A DNA stretch of 64,000 bases from Streptomyces aquilus (lineage in GTDB: Bacteria; Actinomycetota; Actinomycetes; Streptomycetales; Streptomycetaceae). A model generated the notes under the pieces. The model was not told the origin of the DNA, searched no databases, and saw only the letters and a program-made list of their open reading frames with translations. Of the stretch, positions 34,148-43,359 are shown piece after piece (positions within the stretch are counted from its first letter, which is position 1; each line of letters opens with the position of its first letter). Both the position numbers and the translations under genes were made by a program. The stretch is taken from assembly GCF_003955715.1 (NCBI RefSeq), contig NZ_CP034463.1:6696001-6760000 (forward strand), given 5' to 3'.

Positions 34148-35080
34148 ATGGCGGGCATGCGGTACTCCCTCGACCGCGTCGGCTACGACCTTCTGGCGCA
34201 CGCCCTGCACCGGTGCGGGCGCGAGGAGTTCAGCGGACAGCTGCGGGTGGCGGGGGCGCCCGGCGGCACCCTTCATCTGCGGGCCGGGCTGGTCGTGGGC
34301 GCCGAGAGCCCCGGGGCACCCGGCCCGGAGACGCTCCTGCTGCGCTCGGGACGGGTCAGCGGCGAGCAATGGGCCGAGGTGGTACGGGAGTCGGGCGGGG
34401 AGCGCTGGCCCGCTACCGGGCTGGTCGCCCGCGGCCACGCCGGAGCCGCCCAGCTCAGGGTCGTCTGTGTGATGGCGCTGTACGACGCGGTCTTCGCGAT
34501 CGTCGCCGGGCGGGTGCACGGCTGTGAACGCGTCGCCGAGGCCGAGCCGTTCGCCACCGTCGCCGTCGGCGAGACCTGCGTACGGCTGCTCCAGGACGCC
34601 ACCCGCCGGCTCGCCGCCCTCGCGACCCTGCCGCACCCGCTGCGCCCCGACCGTGAGCGCCCGAACCCCGTCCCCGGTGTGGACCACGGCCCGCTCACCC
34701 CCCTGCAACGCGCCCTGCTCGACCAGGCAGACGGCCGCAGCACCGCCCGTGACCTGGCCTTCCGCACCGGACGCGGGGTCTACACGGTGACCGTGGAGGT
34801 GGCCCGCATGCTCGCCGACGGGCTCCTGGAGTGCCCGGAGGCACCCGTCCCCATCCCGGTCCGCCCGCCTCCCGACGGCCAGGGTGTCCGGCAGCGGAAA
34901 CCGGAGCCGGCCGCATCGCGAACGGCCGCGCCGCCCGTCAGCGCCGTACCGCCCGCCGTGCCCGACGAACTGCCTCGCAGACGTCCCGGCGCCAGCGGTA
35001 TCGCCGAAGCACTTGCCCCGGAAAGGACCGGAGCGAGCTGGAAAGGGTTCTTCCGCCTGCGAAACGGAGCCCCGAAATGA
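34148..35080 (+). CDS. DUF4388/PatA-like N-terminal domain protein
   Basis: This encodes about 310 residues, starting at ATG 34148 with the purine-rich AGGGGGAG just upstream; further upstream in-frame starts exist and are less likely. Residues about 15-115 resemble the DUF4388 domain (GQLRV...GTLHLRAGLVVGAESPG). A helical middle (about 120-210) and a winged-helix-like segment (LLDQADGRSTARDLAFRTG) follow, then a Pro-rich tail. It lies 42 bases before two roadblock-type genes in the same direction, suggesting a small signalling module. Confidence 0.6.
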   Translation: MAGMRYSLDRVGYDLLAHALHRCGREEFSGQLRVAGAPGGTLHLRAGLVVGAESPGAPGPETLLLRSGRVSGEQWAEVVRESGGERWPATGLVARGHAGAAQLRVVCVMALYDAVFAIVAGRVHGCERVAEAEPFATVAVGETCVRLLQDATRRLAALATLPHPLRPDRERPNPVPGVDHGPLTPLQRALLDQADGRSTARDLAFRTGRGVYTVTVEVARMLADGLLECPEAPVPIPVRPPPDGQGVRQRKPEPAASRTAAPPVSAVPPAVPDELPRRRPGASGIAEALAPERTGASWKGFFRLRNGAPK

Positions 35081-35122
35081 AGAAGCCGACCAGATGTGAA
35101 CAGAAATAGGGGAGTTGATTGC

Positions 35123-35518
35123 ATGGATCGCGAAGCACTGGCTCTGGAAATGCGGGGACTGCGGGAACAGGTGACCGGTATCACCGACACCGCGGTCGCG
35201 GCCGCCGACGGGCTGCTCATCGCGGCCGACACCGCCGACTCGATCGACCCGGAGGGCCTCGCCGCCCTCGCCGCGGCCGGTCTCGGCCTCGCGCGCCGCA
35301 CCGTCGGCGCCACCGCCCGCGGCACCCTGCGCCGCACGGTGACCTACGGCAGCCACGGCTGTGCCGCCTTCTACGCCGTCGGCGACACCGCGCTCATGGT
35401 CGTGATCGGTGACGAGGGCATGGACGTCGACAGGCTGCACCGGGCCACTCAACCGGCCCTGGACCGTATCGACACGATCCTGAGCGCGCCCGCCGAGAAG
35501 GCGGCGGAAGGAGTCTGA
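35123..35518 (+). CDS. Roadblock/LC7-domain protein, first copy
   Basis: This encodes 131 residues with the alternating helix-sheet-helix pattern of the roadblock/LC7 (MglB-like) fold: MRGLREQVTGITDTAVAAADG, GLAALAAAGLGLARRTVG, and GDTALMVVIGDEGMDVDRLHR. In bacteria such proteins modulate Ras-like GTPases (MglA, conservon CvnD). No GTPase gene is adjacent here. ATG 35123 follows AGGGGAG. The next gene starts 4 bases after the stop. Confidence 0.78.
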   Translation: MDREALALEMRGLREQVTGITDTAVAAADGLLIAADTADSIDPEGLAALAAAGLGLARRTVGATARGTLRRTVTYGSHGCAAFYAVGDTALMVVIGDEGMDVDRLHRATQPALDRIDTILSAPAEKAAEGV

Positions 35519-35522
35519 AGGG

Positions 35523-35951
35523 ATGGCGACGAAGCGTATGACCCCCGGTTTCTCCGACCAGGTGATGGGCCTGGTCAAATCCCTCCGCACCGACGCCCCG
35601 GACTGTGTGGCGGCGGGCGTGGTCGACATGTCCACAGGCATGCTGCTGTCGTACGAGACCGTCGACAACCACCCGCCCGAGGTCCTGGACCTGCTGGCGG
35701 GCGCGACCCTCGACCTCTTCCAGGGCCGCACGGTCGTGATGATCGAGGACGTCTTCAAGGAGCGGCGCGGGGTCAGCAGTGACAACCACTTCTTCCAGGA
35801 GATCCTCGTCAACAGCGAGAACCTCACCCACCTGTTCGTGCGGCTGAGCGAGCAGCAGGACGTGGTGGCCGTGGTGGTGTGCCGTAAGTCGGTGAATGTG
35901 GGCATGCTGTTCGCCCAGGTCAGGCGGGTGGTGCGGGAGTACAGCCTGTGA
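35523..35951 (+). CDS. Roadblock-like protein, second copy
   Basis: This encodes 142 residues, with GAAGGG right before the ATG. The pattern VAAGVVDMSTGMLLSYETVDN, ATLDLFQGRTVVMIEDVF and VVAVVVCRKSVNVGMLFAQVRR fits a roadblock/LC7-type fold, though more distant than the previous gene. The two may form a heterodimer, as known for some roadblock pairs. A bidirectional-looking terminator follows the gene. Confidence 0.7.
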   Translation: MATKRMTPGFSDQVMGLVKSLRTDAPDCVAAGVVDMSTGMLLSYETVDNHPPEVLDLLAGATLDLFQGRTVVMIEDVFKERRGVSSDNHFFQEILVNSENLTHLFVRLSEQQDVVAVVVCRKSVNVGMLFAQVRRVVREYSL

Positions 35952-35975
35952 CGTACGGCCGCTGAACGCGCGAAA

Positions 35976-36001
35976 GGGGCCCTCCCGGTCGGAAGGGCCC
36001 C
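35976..36001. terminator. Bidirectional terminator between convergent genes
   Basis: GGGGCCCTCC (35976-35985) pairs with GGAAGGGCCCC (35991-36001) across a short loop; A-rich flanks on the left and T-poor flanks on the right. It separates the roadblock genes and the convergent ABC permease. Confidence 0.8.
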
Positions 36002-36010
36002 TGGCCTCGC

Positions 36011-38335
36011 TCACTCCGTGCGCAGACCGTCCGGCCGCATCAGCCGCAGCAGCGGCGGCAGGCTGAGCAGGGTGACGGCGAGGACGACCGCGGCGCCCGC
36101 GCCCGTCATCTGGAGCACGCTCGCCCAGTCCACGGACACCGGGGTGTCCGTCATCTTCAGCAGGACCACACCCAGCGTCAGCCCCACCGCCGCGGCCAGC
36201 ACCAGCCCGAGGCCGATCGGGATCGCCGTCTGCCACAGCACCGACAGGCTCAGCGTGGAGCGCCGGGTGCCGAAGGCGATCAGCGACGACAGCAGCTTCT
36301 TGCGTTCGCGCAGCTGCTCCAGCTGGGAGACCAGCAGGCTCGCGCCGATCAGCAGCAGCACGCAGGTGGCGCCGACGAACAGGCCGCCGCGGATGGCGGC
36401 GTAGTTCTTGTCGCGCAGGCTGGAGACGAACTGGATGGGCTCGTTGTACGGGTCGATGGTCGCCCCTGTGTTGCGGACGTACTCCAGGGCGTCGGGCACG
36501 GCGTTGTCGAGCCCCAGATACAGCTCGCCGGTGAGCAGCCGGTCGGCTCCGGCGGGCAGCGCCGAGGGTGTCATCAGCAGGCCCGCGCGGCCGGTCCGGT
36601 CCGCATCCGTGGTGCCCTGAACGGTCTTGAGGCCGGCCGGGACGGTCCAGGGCACCGACTTCGTCGTCTTGTCGTCGTCGGAGTCGTCGAACCAGAGCTT
36701 GCTGCCGCTCTTGACGATCTTCTTCGTGTCGTAGGCGTAGTCGCCGGGCCGCAGGACGAACACGTCGCCGTCCCGGCAGGAGGGCAGCTTCGCCACCTTG
36801 CGCAGGGACGCGCAGGTGCCGACGGACACCGGGGCGAAGTTCTGCGGGTCGGTGCGGCTGTTGCCGAGGTACCCCTCGGAGAGGTCGTAGACGTACTCGA
36901 CGCCCCGGGTCGCGGCGAACTTCTCCTTGGCCGCGGCCACCGGGCTTCCGGAGGGCACGTCCACAGCCATCTGCATGCCGGTGACCTTCTCCGTCTTCCG
37001 CTCCGTGTACTGGCCGTCGACCCCCGCGAACAGCATCTGGAGGGCGATCGCGCCGGCCACCGCCACCGCGATGCCGTTCACCATGCGGGCCGCCGTACCG
37101 CTGCTCAACTGGAGTCTGCGTACCGCCAGTTGCCAGGCCACCGGGCCCGCGCCGAGCCGGGCCACCACGGCCTCGACGGCCCACGGCAGCAGCGCGGTGA
37201 CACCGACCAGCAGCAGCATGACGCCGCCGATGGTGAGGTACTGGTTGAAGTTCCCGCTCTCGCGCCCCTGGCCGATCATCGGGTAGAGCATCGCGAGCCC
37301 GCCCACCGGCAGCAGCAGCCGCCACCACAGCCGGCGGCGCGAGGGCTTCGCCGTACGCACCACACCGAGCGGCTCGATGACGACCCCGCGCAGCGCGAAC
37401 TGGGTGACCAGTACGGCGGCCGCGGGCACCGCGACGGCGACCAGCAGGGCCAACAGCGGGGAGGGGTTGAGATAGCTCGGGAAGAAGCTGTAGTCGAACA
37501 CCTCGACGGAGCCCGCGATCTGACGTCCGATCAGGAAGAACCCGGCCCCCAGGACCAGGCCGACCAGGGCCCCGGCCATCGCCTCGCCCGCCGCGACCCG
37601 CCGGGTCATCCGGGCGTCGGAGCCCACCAGCCGGAGCGCCGCGAGCCGCCGGTCGCGGCGCTCGCCGCCGAACCGCACGGCCGCCGCGATGAAGACGGCG
37701 ACGGGTGTCAGCAGCACCGCGAAGACGACCAGGATCAGCAGGATCAGCACCGGGTCCAGGGGATCCGAGGGCTGCTGCGGGGCGCCGAACCGCTTGATGC
37801 GGTCCACGCTGCCGCCGTCGATCTTCGGTGCGAGGTTCTCGGCGCCACGGTAGAAGGCGAGTTCGGCCGAGCCGATCAGCCCGCTCTCCCCGATGGTTCC
37901 GACGATCCGCTCCGGCAGCCGCTGCCGCAGCAGCTTCCCGTCGTCGGATTCCAGGAGCTTCTTCAGCGCCGGCGAGACCACCATCTCGCCGGGCGCCGGG
38001 AAGGCCGAAACGCCCGGCGGCAGCGGTGCCTTGGGCCCCTCGGGCTCCAACTCTCGGCCGCGCACGTTCTTGTCGTGGTAGGTCGTCGTGATGGCCCCGA
38101 CGACGAGGGTGTCGTCCGCCTTCTTCAGCCGGGTCGCGCTGTACGTCATGTCGGAGCGCGCCGTCTCCCGCGCGTCGCGCGTCGCCATGGCGTTCGGGAT
38201 CGCGGTCGTCAGCAGCAGCAGCGCCACCCCGAGCCCCACCCCGACGGCCGTCAGCAGGACCCGCACCCAGCCTTCGCGTCCCCCCGCGAACGCGAATCGG
38301 ACCCCCATCGCGAGGTCCCGCCCCCACTGCCTCAT
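36011..38335 (-). CDS. ABC transporter permease with two FtsX domains
   Basis: This encodes 774 residues. The start at 38335 overlaps the upstream ATPase stop (ATGA). An N-terminal helix (about 24-46) is followed by a large extracellular part, a first FtsX core of three helices (about 235-365), a second extracellular part (about 450-640) and a final FtsX core. This MacB-like, non-canonical permease layout is typical of antibiotic/peptide resistance or lipoprotein-type exporters regulated by PadR in streptomycetes. The substrate is unknown. Confidence 0.9.
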   Translation of the reverse strand: MRQWGRDLAMGVRFAFAGGREGWVRVLLTAVGVGLGVALLLLTTAIPNAMATRDARETARSDMTYSATRLKKADDTLVVGAITTTYHDKNVRGRELEPEGPKAPLPPGVSAFPAPGEMVVSPALKKLLESDDGKLLRQRLPERIVGTIGESGLIGSAELAFYRGAENLAPKIDGGSVDRIKRFGAPQQPSDPLDPVLILLILVVFAVLLTPVAVFIAAAVRFGGERRDRRLAALRLVGSDARMTRRVAAGEAMAGALVGLVLGAGFFLIGRQIAGSVEVFDYSFFPSYLNPSPLLALLVAVAVPAAAVLVTQFALRGVVIEPLGVVRTAKPSRRRLWWRLLLPVGGLAMLYPMIGQGRESGNFNQYLTIGGVMLLLVGVTALLPWAVEAVVARLGAGPVAWQLAVRRLQLSSGTAARMVNGIAVAVAGAIALQMLFAGVDGQYTERKTEKVTGMQMAVDVPSGSPVAAAKEKFAATRGVEYVYDLSEGYLGNSRTDPQNFAPVSVGTCASLRKVAKLPSCRDGDVFVLRPGDYAYDTKKIVKSGSKLWFDDSDDDKTTKSVPWTVPAGLKTVQGTTDADRTGRAGLLMTPSALPAGADRLLTGELYLGLDNAVPDALEYVRNTGATIDPYNEPIQFVSSLRDKNYAAIRGGLFVGATCVLLLIGASLLVSQLEQLRERKKLLSSLIAFGTRRSTLSLSVLWQTAIPIGLGLVLAAAVGLTLGVVLLKMTDTPVSVDWASVLQMTGAGAAVVLAVTLLSLPPLLRLMRPDGLRTE

Positions 38336-39018
38336 ACGGCCCGCTCCATGTCCCGGGACTTGCCGTCGCGTACGACGATCTCGCGATCCGAGTAGGCGGC
38401 CACCCGAGCCTCGTGCGTGACGAGGACGACGGCGGCGTTGGTGGACCGGGCGGCGTCGGTGAGCAGGTCCATCACCCGTTCGCCGTTGAGCGAGTCGAGC
38501 GCGCCGGTCGGCTCGTCGGCGAACAGTACGCGCGGGCTGGTCACCAACGCCCGGGCGACGGCGACGCGCTGGCCCTGACCGCCGGAGACCTCGCCGGGCC
38601 GCTTCTTCCGGAGGTCGTCGACCTCCAGGCGCTCCATCCACGTCAGAGCGGTCTTCTCGGCCTCCTTGCGGGAGCTGCCGTTCAGCCGCAGCGGCAGCGC
38701 GACGTTCTCCACGCAGGTCAACTCGGGGACGAGCTGGCCGAACTGGAAGACGAAACCGAACTCCGAGCGCCGCAGGGCGCTGCGCTGGGCGTCGTTCATC
38801 GTCGCCATCTCGTGCCCGTTGTACAGGATCGAGCCCGAGTCGGGCGTCACGATCCCGGCGAGACAGTGCAGCAGCGTCGACTTGCCGGACCCGGAGGGGC
38901 CCATCACGGCGACGACCTCACCGGGGTGGATGGAGAACTCGGCGCCGTCGAGCGCCACGGTCGGGCCGTACGTCTTGCGCAGGCCGTCGGCCACGAGCAG
39001 GGAACCGGCAGGAGTCAC
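38332..39018 (-). CDS. ABC transporter ATP-binding protein (LolD/MacB-type)
   Basis: This encodes 228 residues from GTG 39018, coupled by a 4-base overlap to the PadR gene. Walker A is GPSGSGKSTLLHC, the Q-loop lies in FVFQFGQLVPELT, the signature is VSGGQGQRVAVARAL, and Walker B is VLFADEPTGALDS, followed by the His switch in LVTHEARV. It partners the FtsX permease downstream. Confidence 0.95.
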   Translation of the reverse strand: MTPAGSLLVADGLRKTYGPTVALDGAEFSIHPGEVVAVMGPSGSGKSTLLHCLAGIVTPDSGSILYNGHEMATMNDAQRSALRRSEFGFVFQFGQLVPELTCVENVALPLRLNGSSRKEAEKTALTWMERLEVDDLRKKRPGEVSGGQGQRVAVARALVTSPRVLFADEPTGALDSLNGERVMDLLTDAARSTNAAVVLVTHEARVAAYSDREIVVRDGKSRDMERAV

Positions 39019-39539
39019 TGGGCCACCACCTGGGCGAGTTTGTCGAGGCGCGCGGCGGTCAGCTCCAGCCAGCGCAGATCGGCTTCGAGATGGAACAGGG
39101 CGTGGTCGCAGATGAGCTGATCCGCGAGGTCTCCCCGCCGCTTGCGGTCGGTGAGGATCCGCATCATCCGCAGATGCTCCGAGCGCTGGGAGTCGAGGAT
39201 GTCGGCCGCGTCCCGGTGCGTGAGCAGGGCGAGGACGACCTTGGTGTAGAGCGTCGACTGCAGATACGGCTCGGGCTTCTCGGGCGTGGCGAGCCACCGC
39301 TGTACGTCGGTGATGCCGGCCTCGGTGATCGCGTACCGCTTGCGCTCGGGCCCGCCGCCGGGCTCGATGCCGTCGACCTCGACGAGGCCGTTCTTCAGCA
39401 GCCGCGACATCGTCGAGTAGACCTGGCCGTAGTGCAGCGGCCGGTCGTGACCGAACTTCTCGTCGAAGGCCCGCTTCAGGTCGTAGCCGTGGCGGGGCCC
39501 GGACTCCAGGAGTCCCAGGAGGGTGTGACCGATGGACAT
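39015..39539 (-). CDS. PadR-family transcriptional regulator
   Basis: This encodes 174 residues from ATG 39539 (GTG 39554 is also in frame). An N-terminal winged helix (SIGHTLLGLLESGPRHGYDLK...HYGQVYSTMSRLLKNGLVE) and a C-terminal dimerisation helix (ALFHLEADLRWLELTAARLDKL) define the PadR-s2 type. It is the first gene of the operon that contains the ABC transporter and probably represses the operon until a transported compound binds. A palindromic operator lies just upstream. Confidence 0.93.
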   Translation of the reverse strand: MSIGHTLLGLLESGPRHGYDLKRAFDEKFGHDRPLHYGQVYSTMSRLLKNGLVEVDGIEPGGGPERKRYAITEAGITDVQRWLATPEKPEPYLQSTLYTKVVLALLTHRDAADILDSQRSEHLRMMRILTDRKRRGDLADQLICDHALFHLEADLRWLELTAARLDKLAQVVAQ

Positions 39540-39558
39540 GGGAGGACTGTACACACGG

Positions 39559-39579
39559 CGTATACCCGGTGTGTATACG
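39559..39579. promoter_or_regulatory. Palindromic PadR operator
   Basis: CGTATAC (39559-39565) and GTATACG (39573-39579) form a perfect 7-bp inverted repeat with a 7-base spacer, 20 bases upstream of the padR ATG. A weaker flanking GTGTAC/GTACAC lies at 39548-39555. PadR regulators often use ATGT/GTATAC-like palindromes for autoregulation. Confidence 0.75.
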
Positions 39580-39643
39580 CGGAGTGTGTAGAGGGCTGCG
39601 GGAAGCGTGAAGGCACAGGTGAGAGCCGATTGTCACGGTTCTG

Positions 39644-39871
39644 CTACTGCGTCGGCGGTCGCCCCCGGCGGGGGATCGGCTTGGCCTCGCCCGGCAGCCG
39701 GCCGGCGTCCGCGAGGGCCTTGCGCAGCAGGAACTCGATCTGCGCGTTCGCCGACCTGAGCTCGTCCCCGGCCCACCGGGCCAGCGCCTCGTACACCGAC
39801 GGGTCCAGCCGCAGCAGCACCTGCTTGCGCTGCTGCGGCCGCCGTGCCTTCGGCGTGGACTCGTCCGTCAC
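39644..39871 (-). CDS. Ribbon-helix-helix (CopG/Arc-like) protein
   Basis: This encodes 75 residues. GTG 39871 overlaps the stop of the SPFH gene by 4 bases. The core [38 protein letters not shown] (given in parts: [18 protein letters not shown] and [12 protein letters not shown]) is a ribbon-helix-helix unit with basic ends, typical of small DNA-binding regulators. Coupling to the SPFH gene suggests autoregulation of the pair, but its targets are unknown. Confidence 0.82.
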   Translation of the reverse strand: MTDESTPKARRPQQRKQVLLRLDPSVYEALARWAGDELRSANAQIEFLLRKALADAGRLPGEAKPIPRRGRPPTQ

Positions 39872-40800
39872 TGGTACAGGGTGCCGGTGTTGAGGACGGG
39901 CTGGGCCGCGCGGTCCCCGCACAGCACCACCATCAGGTTGGAGACCATGGCCGCCTTCCGTTCGTCGTCCAGCTCGACGATGTCCTGCTCGCTGATCCGG
40001 GCGAGCGCCGCCTCCACCATGCCCACCGCGCCGTCCACGATCTGCCGCCGCGCCGCGACGATCGCGCCGGCCTGCTGCCGCTGGAGCATCGCCGAGGCGA
40101 TCTCGGGAGCGTACGCGAGATGCGTGAAGCGGGACTCGATGATCTCCACACCGGCCGCCTCCACGCGCGCGTGCAGTTCGAGGGCGAGCTTCTCGGTGAT
40201 CTCCTCGGCGTTGCCGCGCAGCGAGAGACCGCCCTCCTCGTGGGCGTCGTAGGGGTACTCGATGGCGATGTGCCGCACGGCCGCCTCGGTCTGCGTCGAC
40301 ACGAACTCGATGTAGTCGTCGACCTCGAAGGTGGCCTGCGCGGTGTCCTCGACCCGCCACACCACGACCGCGGCGAGCTCGATCGGGTTGCCGTAGGCGT
40401 CGTTGACCTTCAGGACCGCCGTCTCGTGGTTGCGGACCCGGGTGGAGATCTTGGTGCGCGAGGTGAAGGGGTTCACCCAGCGCAGGCCGTCCTGCCGGAT
40501 CGTCCCCCGGTAGCGCCCGAAGAGCTGCACGACCCGCGCCTCGCCCGGCGCCACCGTGTTCAGCCCGCACATGGCGAGGAAGGCGGCGAGACCGACCAGG
40601 ATGCCGCCGACGATGAGCGCCGCCTTCCCGCCGGTCGCCGACACCGCCGTAGCGCCCGCAATCATTCCGGCACCGGCGAACAGCCCCAGCAGGCCGAGGA
40701 GCAGGGCGAGTCCGCCGCCGATGCTGTGCGCGGCGAACTCCCGCACGCGCGGGGCGGGCATCTCGGGTACGTCGGCAGTGGTGGCGTCGTGTGTGGTCAT
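39868..40800 (-). CDS. SPFH/stomatin-like membrane scaffold protein
   Basis: This encodes 310 residues. Two N-terminal helices (about 28-50 and 60-80) are followed by the SPFH domain (85-290) with [34 protein letters not shown] and a C-terminal coiled coil ([17 protein letters not shown]). SPFH proteins assemble membrane microdomains. GGGGGAACCC precedes the ATG. The divergent region upstream is AT-rich (40830-40860) and holds TGATATCA at 40845-40852 as a possible operator element. Confidence 0.9.
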   Translation of the reverse strand: MTTHDATTADVPEMPAPRVREFAAHSIGGGLALLLGLLGLFAGAGMIAGATAVSATGGKAALIVGGILVGLAAFLAMCGLNTVAPGEARVVQLFGRYRGTIRQDGLRWVNPFTSRTKISTRVRNHETAVLKVNDAYGNPIELAAVVVWRVEDTAQATFEVDDYIEFVSTQTEAAVRHIAIEYPYDAHEEGGLSLRGNAEEITEKLALELHARVEAAGVEIIESRFTHLAYAPEIASAMLQRQQAGAIVAARRQIVDGAVGMVEAALARISEQDIVELDDERKAAMVSNLMVVLCGDRAAQPVLNTGTLYQ

Positions 40801-41021
40801 GGGTTCCCCCGGTTCTTCTGCTGTCTAGCGTTGGTCTATCTAATTGATATCACTTTTTCCGGCGAGAGCAACCCTTTGCGCGCTTCGCACGTCGGTTCCA
40901 TGGGGGCGGGTGCTGATTGTCACGTCCGCAAAAGACCGGATCGGCAGCCCTTTGTCGTATCTCCCGATGTTAGTTTTCTGAGCTGACCTGAGCGGCGAAC
41001 CTGTGTGACCGACGTGCACAC
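40801..41021. promoter_or_regulatory. Divergent promoter region of SPFH and PBP genes
   Basis: An AT-rich core with the palindrome TGATATCA (40845-40852) and a TAGATAGAC-like -10 candidate on the minus strand lies 45 bases before the SPFH ATG. The remaining part up to the PBP start shows no obvious operator. Confidence 0.45.
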
Positions 41022-43355
41022 ATGAACGAAGCGGAGCGGAACGGACCCATGGGACGAGCGGAAGAAAGACGAGCGCGGCAGCGCGGCGGTCGACGCGCCG
41101 CGCCCAAGCGCCGTTCGTCGCGGCCGGCCGCAAGCGGCAGCGTCGGCACCCGTGGCGCGGCTGCGGGCGCCGAGAAGAGCCTCATACGCAGGCTGTTCAC
41201 CTGGAAGAAGATCCTGGGTACGTTCCTCGGCTTCTGCCTGCTCGGCATCGGCGCCTTCATCGTGCTGTACATGATGGTGGAGGTTCCCGAGGGGAACGCC
41301 GACGCCAAGCTCCAGAGCAACACCATCAAGTACAGCAACGGCGACGTCCTGGTCCGGGACGGCAAGGTGAACCGCGAGAACGTGGAGCTCGCCAAGATCC
41401 CCAAGAAGGTGCAGCTCACCTTCGTCGCCGCCGAGAACAAGAGCTTCTACCAGGACTCCGGCGTCGACCTGAAGGGCACCGCCCGCGGTCTGCTCAACAC
41501 GCTGTCCGGCAAGGGCAAGCAGGGTGGTTCGACGATCACCCAGCAGTACGTCAAGAACTACTACCTGACCCCGGACCAGACGATCACCCGCAAGCTCAGG
41601 GAGCTGGTGATCTCGCTCAAGGTGGACCGTCAGAAGTCCAAGGACGAGATCCTCGAGGGCTACATCAACACCAGCTACTACGGCCGCGGCGCCAGCGGCA
41701 TCCAGGCCGCCGCGCAGGCGTACTACCGTGTCGACGCCGACCAGCTCAGCGTCGAGCAGGGCGCGTATCTCGCCGCGCTGCTCCAGGCGCCCAGCCAGTA
41801 CGACTGGGCGGTCGCCTCGGACTACGGCAAGAAGCTGGTCAAGGCACGCTGGAACTACGTCCTCGACAACATGGTCGAGGAGGGCTGGCTGGACGCCGGC
41901 GAGCGCGCGGACATGCAGTTCCCGGTTCCGAAGAAGCAGCGGGCCGAGGCCGGGCTCAAGGGGCAGAAGGGCTACTTCGTCAAGCTCGCCAAGCAGCAGC
42001 TCGTCGCGCAGCTCATGAAGCAGGACGGTCTCAGCGAGGACGAGGCGCAGGCGCAGTACGACAAGGGTGGCTGGACCATCACCCTGAACATCGACAAGAA
42101 GAAGCAGGCCCAGCTGGAGAAGGCGGTCAACACCCAGCTGACCGAGAAGCTCGACCCGAAGAAGCGCGAGGTCGACAAGAACATCCAGGCCGGCGCCGTC
42201 TCCGTCGACCCCAAGACGGGGAAGATCGTCGCGCTCTACGGCGGCGTGGACTACATCAAGCACGACTACAACAACGCCAACCGCGAGGACTACCAGCCCG
42301 CGTCGACGTTCAAGCCGGTCATCCTGGCCGCCGCCCTGGAGGAGCGCGCCAAGACCCAGGACGGCAAGGAGATCGGCGCGAGCACGGTCTACGACGGCAC
42401 GAGCAAGCGGCCCGTGAAGGGCAGCGACATCGCCTTCGCCCCGGAGAACGAGGACGACACCGACTACGGCGACGTCACCGTCCAGACGGCGATGAACAAG
42501 TCCATCAACTCCGTCTTCGCGCAGATGGGCGTCGACGTCGGCATGGACAAGGTCCTGGACACCGCCGACAAGCTCGGCATGGACACCGGCGACCTGAAGG
42601 CGCTGCCCGCCTACACCCTCGGCACCATGGGCGCGAGCCCGATCCAGATGGCCAGCGTCTACGCCACCCTCGACAACCACGGCAAGAAGGTCACCCCGAC
42701 CATCATCAAGTCGGCCGAGCGCAACGGCAGCAAGGTCGAGATGCCGGACCCGATCGGCGAGCAGGTCATCAGCCGCGAGACCGCGGACACGGTGACCTCG
42801 GTGCTGACCGGCGTGGTCGACGACGGTACGGCCAAGACGTCCGTCCGCGACAACCCGCTGCGCGACGGCCAGGAGGTCGCGGGCAAGACGGGTACGTCCG
42901 ACGACAACAAGTCGGCCTGGTTCACCGGCTACACCCCCGACCTGGTCACCTCGGTGGGCCTGTTCGGTGAGAACCACGGCAAGCCGGGACAGGCCAAGAT
43001 GTACGGCGCCGGCGGCTTCGACCGCGTCAACGGCGGTGGCTTCCCGGCGCAGATCTGGGCCGCGTACATGTTCGGCGTGACGTCCACGTCCGCCGAGTTC
43101 GACCTGGACACCGACCAGGGCGCGGCGGTCGAGCCGTCCTGGACGCCGTCGCCCACCCAGTCGGCGACGCAGACGCCGACCGAGGAGCCGACCACGCAGG
43201 AGCCGACGACGGAGCCCCCGACGCAGACTCCTACGCAGACGCCCACCCAGACCCCGACCCAGACGCCCACCCAGACCCCGACCCAGACGCCGACGACGAG
43301 GCCGCCGACGGACGGCCTCCCGGAGGACCCGGTGGACCCGGGGGACGGACAGTAA
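41022..43355 (+). CDS. Class A penicillin-binding protein (transglycosylase-transpeptidase)
   Basis: This encodes 777 residues; the ATG at 41049 is a plausible later start. After a basic cytoplasmic head and one membrane helix (about 65-85), a GT51 domain has VAAENKSFYQDSGVD and GGSTITQQYVKN. The transpeptidase domain (about 390-660) has the active serine in PASTFKPV, the SxN motif in KSINSVF, and AGKTGTSDDNKSAWFTGY. The tail is a Thr/Pro/Gln-rich repeat (43140-43325; TQTP units). It polymerises and cross-links peptidoglycan; the tail may interact with the wall. Confidence 0.94.
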   Translation: MNEAERNGPMGRAEERRARQRGGRRAAPKRRSSRPAASGSVGTRGAAAGAEKSLIRRLFTWKKILGTFLGFCLLGIGAFIVLYMMVEVPEGNADAKLQSNTIKYSNGDVLVRDGKVNRENVELAKIPKKVQLTFVAAENKSFYQDSGVDLKGTARGLLNTLSGKGKQGGSTITQQYVKNYYLTPDQTITRKLRELVISLKVDRQKSKDEILEGYINTSYYGRGASGIQAAAQAYYRVDADQLSVEQGAYLAALLQAPSQYDWAVASDYGKKLVKARWNYVLDNMVEEGWLDAGERADMQFPVPKKQRAEAGLKGQKGYFVKLAKQQLVAQLMKQDGLSEDEAQAQYDKGGWTITLNIDKKKQAQLEKAVNTQLTEKLDPKKREVDKNIQAGAVSVDPKTGKIVALYGGVDYIKHDYNNANREDYQPASTFKPVILAAALEERAKTQDGKEIGASTVYDGTSKRPVKGSDIAFAPENEDDTDYGDVTVQTAMNKSINSVFAQMGVDVGMDKVLDTADKLGMDTGDLKALPAYTLGTMGASPIQMASVYATLDNHGKKVTPTIIKSAERNGSKVEMPDPIGEQVISRETADTVTSVLTGVVDDGTAKTSVRDNPLRDGQEVAGKTGTSDDNKSAWFTGYTPDLVTSVGLFGENHGKPGQAKMYGAGGFDRVNGGGFPAQIWAAYMFGVTSTSAEFDLDTDQGAAVEPSWTPSPTQSATQTPTEEPTTQEPTTEPPTQTPTQTPTQTPTQTPTQTPTQTPTTRPPTDGLPEDPVDPGDGQ
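43140..43325 (+). repeat. TQTP-coding tandem repeat in the PBP tail
   Basis: Repeated 12-base units CAGACGCCCACC/CAGACCCCGACC code for a run of TQTPTQTP motifs. Being a low-complexity repeat it is prone to length change by slippage. Confidence 0.85.
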
Positions 43356-43359
43356 GCAC

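Noticed and set aside
35394..38327. A 977-residue frame on the minus strand overlapping the permease and roadblock genes
   Set aside because: It is out of frame with the FtsX permease, which has clear domains and codon bias; the composition is Gly/Arg-rich nonsense.
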